From: Rhizobium hidalgonense
GTDB lineage: Bacteria; Pseudomonadota; Alphaproteobacteria; Rhizobiales; Rhizobiaceae
Length of the DNA stretch: 64,000 nt
Assembly (NCBI RefSeq): GCF_002914525.1
Contig: NZ_LODW01000043.1
Coordinates: 62,001 to 126,000 of the forward strand
Direction of reading: 5' to 3'
Part shown: piece after piece, positions 1-9,781 of the stretch
Layout of the letters: each line of letters begins with the position of its first letter
How positions within the stretch are numbered: position 1 is the stretch's first letter
Made by a program: the position numbers and the translations under genes
The notes under the pieces: model-generated
Seen by the model: only the letters and a program-made list of their open reading frames with translations
Databases searched by the model: none
Told to the model about the DNA's origin: nothing

Positions 1-1
1 C

Positions 2-3000
2 GTGGGTGGCCAGCGATCCGGAGCGATCGATCTTTCCGACATCAAGACCCTCGTCCCCGCATTCGATCGCGATCGCGGTTCGCTTTTGCCGACCTACCGA
101 AAAGAACGCGACCTGCGCCTCATCTGGCCGGAAAATCTGCGCACGGCGCTGTCACAAGGTCTGGTGTCGGCTGAATCCGCTCGGAAGCTCGAACAGAGCT
201 TTCTGAGGTTTATAGCGGCCTACAGTGAGGCAATCGGCCGTTTCCGTACGGAAGGCGCAATTCAGCCGCTCTGCCGCACTCAGGCGACCTGCTATTCAGA
301 ACTTCTGGCGACGGTCATTGCCGAAGCACCTGGAGATCGCAACAGCGAAGCACTGCTTCGGCCGATCCTTGAGTTGGGCCAGGCGAGTATCCAGGACGGC
401 GCGCCTGCGGCCATCATCGCGCCGTGGCACCCCTTGCGTTTGGCGGCGATGTGGCGAAAAGCCAAACTGGTGTCTGATGTCGTCTCGCTGGTACTGCAAA
501 CGCCACAAGGTCTGGATGGAGACAGCAAGCTCTTTTTCAAGGATCTCGCCGAAGACCTCGCCCATCCTTTCTATCCCGAGGTGGTTTCGTGGTGGGGTGG
601 ACGGAAGCCGGAACTTCTGTCGCTGGCAGATTGCGAGAGCGACTACTCGCTTCACGAGCCGCCGGTGGTTGATCGAGATGATGCCAGCGAAATTAGCGAT
701 GATCCTCGGCCGGGCAGTCAATGTCTGCTGGATCTCGCCGATCGCTACATGACCCTTCATCCCCACGAACGTGCCAATATGTCGCTCGTTCTCTACAATT
801 GCGACTCGGCCCGTCTCCCGCAGCAGATCGTCGAAGGAATGAGCGCCCTGCGCGAAGACGAAGACATTCGTTGCCAGATCATGATGCGCCACACCGATCC
901 GACACGGCTGCGGCAAATTTACAGATCCATTCTGACCGACAGCAACGACAATCCGCAAGTCCTGTCCCCGTCCGAAGCAACGCAGGATTTCATGGCCAGA
1001 CTGCGCATCAGCGTCATAGCCGATCAAGCCGCACCTCCTGATCCTCGCGATGGTCGACCTTACGATATCGTCTTCAGCCAGGACGTGATTTCTCGCCATG
1101 CGGTGTTGGAATGGTACGCGGAAGCTGCTGAACCAGCAGACCTTGATACACTCCTGCCCGCACGCTGGTCGAGGCGGCGACCGGCAGCTGCCGACGATCT
1201 GAAATCCGCTGTCTATCTCTGTTCACCCGTTCAAAGCCGCGAGGGCTGGCAGTATCTCTCGGCCATCACGTCGTTCCTCAAAGATCATCGGCTCGGACAG
1301 GAGGGTCGCCATCTTCTGCCTGTGCGACAGCTCGATTTCCGCGACCAGCGAACCGCACGGATCTTCGAAGAGACCCACAATCTTGGCGCCTGGGTCGTCA
1401 ATTTCGACGAGCTGCTCGATCGGCGCCAGCTTCAGAACCAGGCGGTGCGCATCATCCGTTATAAGCAGTCTTCCACCCAAGGGCGTGCGGTCGTTATCTC
1501 GTCGCGGGCGCCACTTAACCTGTTGCGGGCCATGGTGCTGCGGCGGCTAGAGGAACTGCAGCTGGGTCTCTCCTCTCCCGACCTCGATCGGTTGGCCGAA
1601 AAGTTCATTACCGATGCGAATGACGTTTCCGGCGATATTGTGCTGCGAGCAGCCAAACGAGGTGAGGCGGCAGCCGAGTTGATTGGCGTGGTTCTCAGCA
1701 GGTTTCTCGCCCAACATGCTCTGAAAGAAGTGCCTCTCACAGGCTGGTACTTCCTGGACGACTATGCCACGTGGCTTGGCGCCAGAGAGGAAACTCAGGC
1801 CGACATCCTGTCACTTTCGCCTTGGCTGGATTCGTCGGGCGAACTACACCTGACTGTTCTGGTCACCGAAGCGAAGTATGTGGATGCCGCATCGCTCTCG
1901 GCCAAGAGGAAGGAATCTGAAAAACAGCTGCGTGACACAGTCCGTCGTATCAGCGGGGCCCTGCAGGCACCCGGTCGGCTGGACAGGGATGCGTGGTTAT
2001 CGAGACTGGGCGACATGTTGCTGGACGGCATTCATGTCCCGGCCTCCAGCCCGGTACCCCTGGGGGAATGGCGGCGACGCGTTCGGGAAGGGCGTTGCAC
2101 GATCGAAATCTTGGGGTTCAGCCACGTCTTCGTGCCCAATCAGATTGATGGAAAAAACCTCTCCGATGCAAAACATGTGGCCGGGGCAGACGAGGCAGTT
2201 CAGTTCGTTTTCGGGCGAGCTGAACTCAAGGCGCTTATCGCCGCCTATGCCAGTAACGGTAATCCCGGTCCCGTTCTCCAGGGGATTGATCCCTACATAG
2301 CGCCCAACGCTCCGGACGCCCTCCTCTGGGGCGCCAATGGCAAGCCCGCAAAAGCCGCAGAAGCGCCGCAAGCCGGTTCGCAAGACCCGGCCTCGCCCAC
2401 CCCTGCAAACGAAGTTCCCACGGAACCGCTAGCCACGACTGAGCCTATCCATGCTACAGCGCTCCAAGATCCCGATGCACAGTTTCGCAACAGGGTACAG
2501 CAAGTGATCGCGGAAGGGCTTCGCGACGCAGTCGACGATCAGGACTGGTTGTCGAAAATCTCACTGACCACCAGGAGCGCATTGCAACAACTGGGCCTGC
2601 AAGCAAAATCCGTCAGTCAGACGCTCACGCCAAATGCCGCTATTCTGCGCTTCGCAGGCAGCGCGCAGCTGACGACGGAGCAAGTTCTCAAAAAACGCTC
2701 CGAGCTGCTGACGACGCATGGCCTGAATGTGATCGCGGTTCGCCCGGAGCCTGGGGTCGTAGCCCTTTACGTCGCCCGTCCGGACCGTCGCGTGGTGACG
2801 GCAAACGAAGTTTGGTCGAGGTGGCAGCCGACTCTCTCAAGAGAGGCGAACAAAAGCATCGCCATCGCGGTAACCGAGAACGACAACACGCTGCTAGTGT
2901 TTTCTCCCGGTGAGCGACATGCGCCCCACACTTTGATTGCCGGCAGCACCGGGTCGGGAAAGTCTGTACTGATGCAGGCAATTCTACTCGGAATCGCCGT

Positions 3001-3685
3001 GACCAATACACCAGCACAGGCTCAGATCGTTCTTATCGATCCCAAGCAAGGCGTGGACTATTTTGCATTCGACGAACTTCCGCACCTCAATGGCGGGATT
3101 ATCGATCGCCAGGAGGAGGCGATCGATAAACTGGGATGGTTGGCAACCGAAATGGATCGACGCTACGGCCTGTTCAAACAGTCGCGTGTGCCCAATTTGA
3201 CGGCCTATAATGCTAAGGTTGCTGAGGCCGAACGCCTGCCTGTCTTCTGGGTGGTTCATGACGAGTTCGCCGAGTGGATGATGACGGAGACTTATCGGAC
3301 GGCAGTGACCGCCACAGTCGGTAGACTAGGCGTCAAGGCAAGGGCTGCCGGCATTCACTTGATTTTCGCGGCCCAGCGTCCTGAAGCAAATGTCATGCCG
3401 ATGCAGTTGCGCTCGCAATTGGGGAACCGATTGATCCTGCGCGTCGATTCAGAGGGAACGTCGGAACTTGCTCTGGGTGAGCGTGGCGCTGAACGCCTGC
3501 TTGGCAAGGGGCATCTCCTCGCGCGGCTGGAGGGAGAGCAGGACCTGATCTACGCTCAAGTCCCTTTTACAAGCGAGACCTTTATAACGGATGTGGTCGC
3601 CGCAATCTGTTCCCGGATGGGGGAAAAACCGGCCTCGTCCAATGCGCTTCTGCAGGCGGAAACCTTAACAAATGAGAGACTATAG
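2..3685 (+). CDS. FtsK/HerA-like DNA translocase with embedded nuclease-like motif (5' end may lie outside window)
   Basis: The frame is open from the first bases, so the true start may be upstream; the visible part is 1227 residues. The C-terminal third is an FtsK/SpoIIIE-type motor: Walker A GSTGSGKS near residues 981-988, the family phrase DPKQGVDYFAF after it, Walker B VVHDEF near 1084-1089, and AAQRPEANVMP. Such motors pump double-stranded DNA. In the middle, ADILSLSP (Asp601) followed by a strand and EAK (Glu623, Lys625) fits a PD-(D/E)XK nuclease core. The N-terminal 500 residues are not recognised. It is followed after 65 bp by the dual-ATPase gene and the receiver gene, so I infer one operon. 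DndH/DptH of phosphorothioate restriction is a functional analogue, but the partners here differ and no dnd genes are present. Confidence 0.85.
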   Translation: MGGQRSGAIDLSDIKTLVPAFDRDRGSLLPTYRKERDLRLIWPENLRTALSQGLVSAESARKLEQSFLRFIAAYSEAIGRFRTEGAIQPLCRTQATCYSELLATVIAEAPGDRNSEALLRPILELGQASIQDGAPAAIIAPWHPLRLAAMWRKAKLVSDVVSLVLQTPQGLDGDSKLFFKDLAEDLAHPFYPEVVSWWGGRKPELLSLADCESDYSLHEPPVVDRDDASEISDDPRPGSQCLLDLADRYMTLHPHERANMSLVLYNCDSARLPQQIVEGMSALREDEDIRCQIMMRHTDPTRLRQIYRSILTDSNDNPQVLSPSEATQDFMARLRISVIADQAAPPDPRDGRPYDIVFSQDVISRHAVLEWYAEAAEPADLDTLLPARWSRRRPAAADDLKSAVYLCSPVQSREGWQYLSAITSFLKDHRLGQEGRHLLPVRQLDFRDQRTARIFEETHNLGAWVVNFDELLDRRQLQNQAVRIIRYKQSSTQGRAVVISSRAPLNLLRAMVLRRLEELQLGLSSPDLDRLAEKFITDANDVSGDIVLRAAKRGEAAAELIGVVLSRFLAQHALKEVPLTGWYFLDDYATWLGAREETQADILSLSPWLDSSGELHLTVLVTEAKYVDAASLSAKRKESEKQLRDTVRRISGALQAPGRLDRDAWLSRLGDMLLDGIHVPASSPVPLGEWRRRVREGRCTIEILGFSHVFVPNQIDGKNLSDAKHVAGADEAVQFVFGRAELKALIAAYASNGNPGPVLQGIDPYIAPNAPDALLWGANGKPAKAAEAPQAGSQDPASPTPANEVPTEPLATTEPIHATALQDPDAQFRNRVQQVIAEGLRDAVDDQDWLSKISLTTRSALQQLGLQAKSVSQTLTPNAAILRFAGSAQLTTEQVLKKRSELLTTHGLNVIAVRPEPGVVALYVARPDRRVVTANEVWSRWQPTLSREANKSIAIAVTENDNTLLVFSPGERHAPHTLIAGSTGSGKSVLMQAILLGIAVTNTPAQAQIVLIDPKQGVDYFAFDELPHLNGGIIDRQEEAIDKLGWLATEMDRRYGLFKQSRVPNLTAYNAKVAEAERLPVFWVVHDEFAEWMMTETYRTAVTATVGRLGVKARAAGIHLIFAAQRPEANVMPMQLRSQLGNRLILRVDSEGTSELALGERGAERLLGKGHLLARLEGEQDLIYAQVPFTSETFITDVVAAICSRMGEKPASSNALLQAETLTNERL

Positions 3686-3750
3686 TGCAGCGAAGCTTGC
3701 AGGGTGTCTGCCGCATGCAAGTCGACTATGAGCGGTTATAAGGTGGCGTA

Positions 3751-6174
3751 TTGAACTTTCGGATTTCAGCTAGGACGATATTGCACCTTGGATCGGAGCT
3801 CATCAGTTCCGATGGCGTAGCCTTTTATGAGCTTATTAAAAACTCGCTCGATGCAAGGGCCAGCAGCGTCACCGTATCGATCATCTACCGTCTCGACCAT
3901 GTCGTCTATGCGCAGATCCTTCGCGAACTAGGTGAAGACCGCGATACCCCGCCGGCCCTGCGCGAACGCTACTTGCGATCGCTACCGCGCAGACGCACCT
4001 GGCAGCAATTACGCCCTGTTGCGATTGCAGGCCTTGTCGCGGAGGCCCCGGAAGTCGATGACCTCGAAGCAGCTTTCCAACGGGCACGGTCGCGTGCCGC
4101 TTTTATTACCGCTCTTCGGTCGGCCAATCGCATTGAGGTCGATGACGATGGAGATGGGATGTCAATGGACATTCTACAGACCGTCTACCTGACAATCGGG
4201 ACATCATATCGCGCGCAGCAGAAGTTGGAACAATATGCTGACGACGAAGAGAGTTCAGATGAGGATGAGGAAGCGCCCCGGGTGATCTTGGGCGAAAAGG
4301 GTTTGGGACGTCTCTCGGCGATGCGGCTGGGTGACCGTGTGACGATTGTAACGGCCCAAACAGGTTCCCGACACTGGAACCAGCTGGACATCGATTGGAA
4401 CGACTTTGCGGATGCCGCAGACCAGGATCTGGACAGCGTTGTCGTCGAGCCTGAGGAAGGCAACGAAAAGGCCCGGCAGGAGAGCGGTACGCTGATACAG
4501 ATATCGGCGCTTCGATCGGAATGGTCGGCAGACAAGCTGCAGTCGCTGGCTGTTGAGCATTTTTCCAAGCTATCCGACCCCTTCAGCAGAGCCCGGCGTC
4601 CCCCGTTGCATTTGCGCTTCAACGACCAGCCCGTTCCTGTTCCCGAATTTGCGGGCTTCCTGCTGGAACAAGCGCACGGGCGCTTCCAGGCGAGGCTGAT
4701 CCTGACCGGAGCCCGGGCACCGAGGATCGAGGGGCGTATGGAGTACCGGTTGCACGGCCGCAACCGGCCGCTGCGCTTGACGACGCTTGAGTTGCACACG
4801 CTAACTGGCATCGATGTTGCAACAATAGAGCGCGTCGGGGCGTTCGAACTCGATATGTACTGGTTCAACCGACGGCTTCTGACAAAGCTTGAAGGCATCG
4901 GGAACCTCACCGTGGTGCGTCGCATCCTCGCCGAATGGGCTGGCGGCGTCGCGCTTTACCGCGACGGCTACCGCGTTAATCCTTATGGGGGTGCTAACGA
5001 CGACTGGCTGGATCTCGATCGCGATGCTTTTTCGACGAGCGGGTTCAAGCTTAACCGTGGCCAAATTATCGGCCGCGCGACGATTACGCAGCGTGGCAAC
5101 CCCTATCTTGTGGATCAGACGAACCGGGAAGGGCTCAAGGAGAACCCGGAAAAAGAAGCTTTTGTCACGATCCTCGCTGCGATCGTGGAGATCTATCGCC
5201 AGTATCTGAACGAGATCGACCGCGATATCGACCGCGCTCGACGGGTAACCGCCGCTGAGGCACTCGCCCGGTTTCAAGAGGAGGATGAGCGGCTGGGTTC
5301 CCTGATGCCACTGGTCGAAGAAGCCTTGCGCGAGAGTGAAGGCGGGCGGACTCTGACAAGGCGATTGCGCGACACCGTTGTGGACCTGCGCGCCGCCGCG
5401 GAGCTAGTGCAGCGCGCGGCGGGCGCTCAGGAGCGCGAGCGTAGCCGTGTCCTGCATTTGGCAAGTGTCGGCCTTATGATCGAAAGCCTTGCCCACGAGC
5501 TTTATCGCGCCACCGCGGCCGGGCTTGAGACGATTGCGCAGGCGAAGCGGTCACGAAACGCAGACAGCACGGGTACGTCGCTGCGCGTCCTCGATTCCCA
5601 GCTGCGCACGCTGCAGAAGCGGCTGAAGGTCCTTGATCCCCTCAGTACGAACGCTCGACAAACCAAAGAGAATTTCGAACTGGTCGGATGGATAGATGAC
5701 ATCGTACGCGGGTTCGCCAGCCGGAACGAAGGGCGCCGTATCGACATCATCGCGCGCTCAGTGCCGCCGAACCGCGAACTGCGCATTCATGCGGTGAAAG
5801 GCATGTTCGTCCAGGTGCTCGAAAACCTCCTTTCCAACTCGCTGTTCTGGGTGGCCGCCCAATTCCGGGAGCGACTTCGCCTGCATGTGGCACGGGACGA
5901 CGATGACCCGATTGGCCACATCGAGGTCGTCATCGATTTGAACGCCCGAAGGATCGTCGTGACGGATGATGGCCCGGGGATCCCAGAAGAGCGCAGAGAA
6001 ACAGTTTTTGAACCGTTCTTCAGCACGAAACCGCAAAAGCAAGGCAAGGGTCTTGGTTTGTACATCGCTCGCGAAATTGCCGAATATCACGGCGGCACCC
6101 TCACTTTGGGTCCCGCCGATAATCACGGCAACATTCATTCCGTCATTTTTGAGATTGGCAACGTAGATGGCTAA
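3751..6174 (+). CDS. Dual GHKL ATPase: N-terminal Hsp90/MutL-like plus C-terminal histidine-kinase-like domain
   Basis: This 807-residue protein begins at TTG, chosen because AAGGTGG lies five bases upstream and no in-frame ATG precedes the conserved N-terminus. Two ATP folds are visible. The first has the N box ELIKNSLDA (27-35), DDDGDGM (131-137) and GEKGLG, as in Hsp90, MutL and MORC-type ATPases. The second has an H-box-like helix ESLAHEL (His582), an N box ENLLSN (691-696), the G1 box DDGPG (739-743) and a GKGLGL lid, as in sensor histidine kinases. No transmembrane segment or PAS/GAF sensor is evident, so it is probably cytosolic. The stop overlaps the receiver gene by 8 bp. I infer that the first ATPase acts as a conformational sensor and the kinase signals to the receiver partner. 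Phosphotransfer is not shown. Confidence 0.85.
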   Translation: MNFRISARTILHLGSELISSDGVAFYELIKNSLDARASSVTVSIIYRLDHVVYAQILRELGEDRDTPPALRERYLRSLPRRRTWQQLRPVAIAGLVAEAPEVDDLEAAFQRARSRAAFITALRSANRIEVDDDGDGMSMDILQTVYLTIGTSYRAQQKLEQYADDEESSDEDEEAPRVILGEKGLGRLSAMRLGDRVTIVTAQTGSRHWNQLDIDWNDFADAADQDLDSVVVEPEEGNEKARQESGTLIQISALRSEWSADKLQSLAVEHFSKLSDPFSRARRPPLHLRFNDQPVPVPEFAGFLLEQAHGRFQARLILTGARAPRIEGRMEYRLHGRNRPLRLTTLELHTLTGIDVATIERVGAFELDMYWFNRRLLTKLEGIGNLTVVRRILAEWAGGVALYRDGYRVNPYGGANDDWLDLDRDAFSTSGFKLNRGQIIGRATITQRGNPYLVDQTNREGLKENPEKEAFVTILAAIVEIYRQYLNEIDRDIDRARRVTAAEALARFQEEDERLGSLMPLVEEALRESEGGRTLTRRLRDTVVDLRAAAELVQRAAGAQERERSRVLHLASVGLMIESLAHELYRATAAGLETIAQAKRSRNADSTGTSLRVLDSQLRTLQKRLKVLDPLSTNARQTKENFELVGWIDDIVRGFASRNEGRRIDIIARSVPPNRELRIHAVKGMFVQVLENLLSNSLFWVAAQFRERLRLHVARDDDDPIGHIEVVIDLNARRIVVTDDGPGIPEERRETVFEPFFSTKPQKQGKGLGLYIAREIAEYHGGTLTLGPADNHGNIHSVIFEIGNVDG

Positions 6175-8236
6175 GACGATCAAGGGAAGGCCAACCCGCT
6201 CAGGCGGGGAGGAGCAGGAGAACCCGCCGGAACGGGTCGCGGCGGCTGTTGCGGAACCGGCGGTCCTGCCATCAAAAGAACCGGCGGCCGAGCAAGACCC
6301 GCAGCGTGTGCAAGAACCATGGGCGGCATTGAGAGTGGTTATCATCGACGACGCCATGCACCCCCCTCGCCTGGACCGTCTTGCCGAAGGCGAGGCGACG
6401 GCAATTGACAAATTGTTAGCAAGCGATCCGGACGTTCTCGCAGAGCTTTCCGCGCTTGGATGTCCCGAGGCTGCCAGCGCAGACCAGCGGCTGCTCTTCC
6501 TGGCTGAGGGGGAAGGCCCCTTCATGACGGTTGCACGGCTGTCTGAAATTTCCAAAGACGCGCCGCGTATGATCGAGGAGCACCGCTCCTTCCTGCGCCT
6601 GAAGGCCGCATTGGAAAGTGAAGTAAACAACGTAACGGTTTGCGATCCCTATATCGCGATGCCAGATCTGACAGGCTATCATCTTGTATTACTGGACTAT
6701 TATCTCGATGGCAGCGCCCATGGCGGTGAGCGCGCGATCGCAATCGCCGACACGATCCGTCTCCAGCCCGGTCGGGGTGGCGATCAACAGATTGTTCTGA
6801 TGTCATCCATAGAAACCGTCCGAGAACTTCGTGGCGAATTCCGCGAGCGATCGAATTTGACAGGTTCCGCTTTCGCCTTCGTCGGCAAACCTGATCTCAA
6901 CGAAAGGTGGAAAATCAAGGCTCATCTTGGAATGCTGGAACGCGCCCGACCCTATGCACCTGCCTTCACAAGCTACAGATCCAAACTTGAGGAGGCTCTT
7001 TCGCGGGCAAAAAGCCAGCTGCTCTCGCTTGTCGATGATCTTGATATCGGTGACTATGCCTTTCTACAGGGGCGCGCGCTCATGAAGGACGGGCACCCCT
7101 TGGGCGATTATATCTTCTGGCTCCTGTCCTCACAGCTTACGGCGCTGACATTCGAGCATGGCGACATGCGTGAACGCCAGCGGGAGTTGGACGAGTTGGA
7201 GTTTGTTGGGGAGCCATTCGCCGCAACGGAGCCGTCGATCGTCGTCGCCAATATGCTGCACAGCGCCTTGGTTTCACGCGACGTGGGTCCGCTGGGTCCT
7301 CACCCGCGCGCGCGCGCTGGAAGCGAATACGCGGATTTCCCGCTAGTACAACTGGGCGACGTCTTTCTCGATAAGGATAGAACGAAGGCCGTCGTCGTCA
7401 TGAGTGCAGATTGCGACCTGGCGTTTTCTCCAATGAGCGACCGCGCCCCAGACGGAGAAACGCCAACAATGCTGGTGCCCGGTAAACCTGTTAAATTGAA
7501 GGATGCCGCGGGCGATACCGAGCACCGGACCGATGGGCTCCTTCATCGCGACGAGGTCTACCGTATTGTCTGGGATTTCGGCAAATACCGATCCGTCGGC
7601 CTCGGAGAACTCACAAAGTGGTTGGAAGATCGTGGTTTCGACATCAGTAACCGGGATCGTCTTCGACCGCTCTTTGCACTGAAACTCCAGCAGGAGTTCG
7701 GCGCGCACCTGCTTCGGGTCGGACCGCCGCTTTTGCCGCCAACCACAACCGCCGCGACAGGTCGTATATTCGTGTGCGGGCCGGAGCGGGAAGAGGTCCG
7801 ACAGCTTGGCCTCAAAGAGGTTATGATTACGCGTTTCAAAGGCGGGGTTACCTTACGCGTCACCCCGAACATCGCCGGTGCCCTCAAGTCTGCCTGTGAA
7901 GACTTGTTGAGACGCCTTGGCAAACAGCTGGCCGATGCGAAGGCCAAGGATGTTCAAGCCCTTCAGAAAAAAGTCGACGCTCTCTCCGCGCATATTGAGA
8001 ATGACGCGTTCTGGATCGAGCTGTTGCGAAACGTTGAGCTTAATCCGAAGGGAAACGAGCGACCGCAGGGGCCATTTGGTTTTGTCTTAGGGCCAGATTG
8101 GCAGGACGGAGGAAAGCCCCGCGTGGTTCTGCAAATCGATGAGCCAGTGTCGATGACGGCTGAAAATGGGACCGAGGACGACATCACGCTCATTGCTCCT
8201 CTTCCCGAAGTGGCTGCGGTCAGCGGCGCGGGTTGA
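6167..8236 (+). CDS. Receiver-domain protein, cognate partner of the upstream kinase-like ATPase
   Basis: The start overlaps the kinase stop by 8 bp (ATGGCTAA), implying translational coupling. The 689-residue product has a response-regulator receiver: the acid pair Asp61-Asp62 in IIDDA, a probable phosphoacceptor Asp177 in LLDYYLD, Ser213/214 in LMSS and Lys241 in VGKPD. The 116-residue gap between the acid pair and the acceptor is much longer than the roughly 40 of a normal receiver, so about 75 residues are inserted. The remaining 440 residues show no DNA-binding helix-turn-helix or known output domain that I can recognise; a short coiled coil lies near residues 585-605. It is likely the output or adaptor of the three-gene operon. 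The effector mechanism is unknown. Confidence 0.82.
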   Translation: MAKTIKGRPTRSGGEEQENPPERVAAAVAEPAVLPSKEPAAEQDPQRVQEPWAALRVVIIDDAMHPPRLDRLAEGEATAIDKLLASDPDVLAELSALGCPEAASADQRLLFLAEGEGPFMTVARLSEISKDAPRMIEEHRSFLRLKAALESEVNNVTVCDPYIAMPDLTGYHLVLLDYYLDGSAHGGERAIAIADTIRLQPGRGGDQQIVLMSSIETVRELRGEFRERSNLTGSAFAFVGKPDLNERWKIKAHLGMLERARPYAPAFTSYRSKLEEALSRAKSQLLSLVDDLDIGDYAFLQGRALMKDGHPLGDYIFWLLSSQLTALTFEHGDMRERQRELDELEFVGEPFAATEPSIVVANMLHSALVSRDVGPLGPHPRARAGSEYADFPLVQLGDVFLDKDRTKAVVVMSADCDLAFSPMSDRAPDGETPTMLVPGKPVKLKDAAGDTEHRTDGLLHRDEVYRIVWDFGKYRSVGLGELTKWLEDRGFDISNRDRLRPLFALKLQQEFGAHLLRVGPPLLPPTTTAATGRIFVCGPEREEVRQLGLKEVMITRFKGGVTLRVTPNIAGALKSACEDLLRRLGKQLADAKAKDVQALQKKVDALSAHIENDAFWIELLRNVELNPKGNERPQGPFGFVLGPDWQDGGKPRVVLQIDEPVSMTAENGTEDDITLIAPLPEVAAVSGAG

Positions 8237-8429
8237 AGGCAGCTTGGTTTTGTTCGAAAACCTGTCTCATTCGATTCGCCGCACGATATCTGCAAAACGC
8301 TCGGCGATGTATGGCCGGGCACGAAGGCGCTGTTCAAGATGGATCGGGCTCCACAGGTCGACCCAGATCCCCTTTCGCGCCAAGGTTTCGCAGTAATTGC
8401 CACCCAACCGAAGCTGCCTGGTGGGCGGG

Positions 8430-8633
8430 CTACGTCACTTGTCGATGAGACTTTTCCGACCTCAGGTCCTGTACGGCCTTGATACCGTACGCCGCTGTAA
8501 CCATTGCACAAATAGCGCATGCGACAGTGCCTTGGCCCGCAAAGCCAAGCGCTATGCTGAGCAGGATTGCCAAGGTGACGTTCACGTTCATAAAGATCGC
8601 TCGCCAAGACATCGCAGAGATCACTTTACGCAT
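8430..8633 (-). CDS. Small putative membrane protein
   Basis: This 67-residue frame starts with ATG. It contains two adjacent hydrophobic stretches (roughly residues 15-32 and 36-50) separated by a short Gly/Gln turn, followed by a charged tail, which suggests a two-pass membrane protein. It sits alone in a 660-bp gap between the receiver gene and the next plus-strand gene, and faces both. The ribosome-binding site is poor (a purine run directly touching the start). No family is recognised. It could be chance coding in GC-rich DNA, so confidence is low. Confidence 0.35.
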   Translation of the reverse strand: MRKVISAMSWRAIFMNVNVTLAILLSIALGFAGQGTVACAICAMVTAAYGIKAVQDLRSEKSHRQVT

Positions 8634-8899
8634 CTTTTCCCGGGCTCCAAACGTTTAACCTGGATATCTATATCGCACGCAACTCGAAGGCTTGCTAGTG
8701 AGGAAGCCCGCTAAGCCATTGACCTCATTGTCTATTTCTTCTCGTGTAGGGACGAGTGGTTGCAGCGCTATTGCCGACGCTTGGCCTCCAGGACGTCCTA
8801 TCGGCGGCCAATCGCAGAACATTTGGGCAACCACCCTGAAACACCCTGAAACGGCGTTGGGCACCCCGGAACGCCTTGCGGTCAGCTGACGGTCCGCAA

Positions 8900-9781
8900 A
8901 TGGCCCCTAAATCAAGTACTCGCGGCAAACTCTATCCGAATTCCACCAAGGTGGGGGATATCGTGCAAACGAGTTTTAACAATGAAATTGGCGCTCAAAA
9001 GCGTGCGACGGTTCGCCCTGAGGATCCGCAAGATCTCCTGATCAGACCCGTTCTTGCCGATCCGGACGGTCCAGGCGATTGGAAAGGATCATGGCTGCTT
9101 GAACATGGGACCAAGCTGCGATTTTATGTTGGTGGTTTGGACTGGTTCCTGACCACCGCCAAGATGACGATCGAGCAGCTCGCGAATTACAAGGACGAGG
9201 CTGTCGTCGTCGCGCAGAAAGCTGGGTGGCGCCGCCCCGATGGCGTTCCCCCGATGGCGCAGCGGGAGATGTCGATCTTTTGGGAAAAGCTAGCCAAACC
9301 ACAGTTTTATCAGGCGAAAAAGGGCGAGAGCCTGCAGTTTTCCAAGGCCGCCCTCGTCATTTTGACGTGCGAGCTTGCTCTTGAGGACCGGTTGAGCAAA
9401 CAAAAAGCCGGTCGGCTAAATCCTCAGCAACACATGGAAGAGGCCATCGACGGCGGCACGGATGTTTACAGCCATATGGCAATTGTTCCTGCTTGCTGGC
9501 ACGTTTCTAACCTTACAACCGAATACTTAGAGAAGCAGAACGCCTTGCGGCCTAGCTTTCTGCGCGACCTCGCTCAAGAGATCGGTCAGGAAGAGACTGC
9601 GATCAAGGAAGCAGCACTCGGACATACCCTCAGCTATGGCACTGTAAGGCAGATTGCCGATTACTGCTCCGAGGTCGCGAGGGCATCACAGCCGGCCGGA
9701 GAGATAAGAGTGACATCCGGCAGGGGTATCCCAGGCACCCTCAGGGCCACTGGCAAAGAAAACCTTTCACTAGACGATTAG
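8900..9781 (+). CDS. Hypothetical protein, 293 aa
   Basis: An ATG at 8900 is preferred over an in-frame TTG 24 bp earlier because it is the first canonical start, although no strong ribosome-binding site is visible. The product is mostly helical, with a Trp-rich central segment (WKGSWLL, GGLDWFLTT, IFWEKL) and a basic N-terminus that could contact nucleic acid. No family is recognised and no catalytic motif is evident. The end overlaps the end of the convergent 260-residue gene by 4 bp. Its place between two large ATPase systems suggests an accessory or defence-related role, but that is only context. Confidence 0.55.
   Translation: MAPKSSTRGKLYPNSTKVGDIVQTSFNNEIGAQKRATVRPEDPQDLLIRPVLADPDGPGDWKGSWLLEHGTKLRFYVGGLDWFLTTAKMTIEQLANYKDEAVVVAQKAGWRRPDGVPPMAQREMSIFWEKLAKPQFYQAKKGESLQFSKAALVILTCELALEDRLSKQKAGRLNPQQHMEEAIDGGTDVYSHMAIVPACWHVSNLTTEYLEKQNALRPSFLRDLAQEIGQEETAIKEAALGHTLSYGTVRQIADYCSEVARASQPAGEIRVTSGRGIPGTLRATGKENLSLDD

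Noticed and set aside
2..3685. Assignment as DndH/DptH of the phosphorothioate restriction system
   Set aside because: The motor is similar in type, but no DndFG- or DndABCDE-like genes are present and the partners are a kinase-like protein and a receiver.
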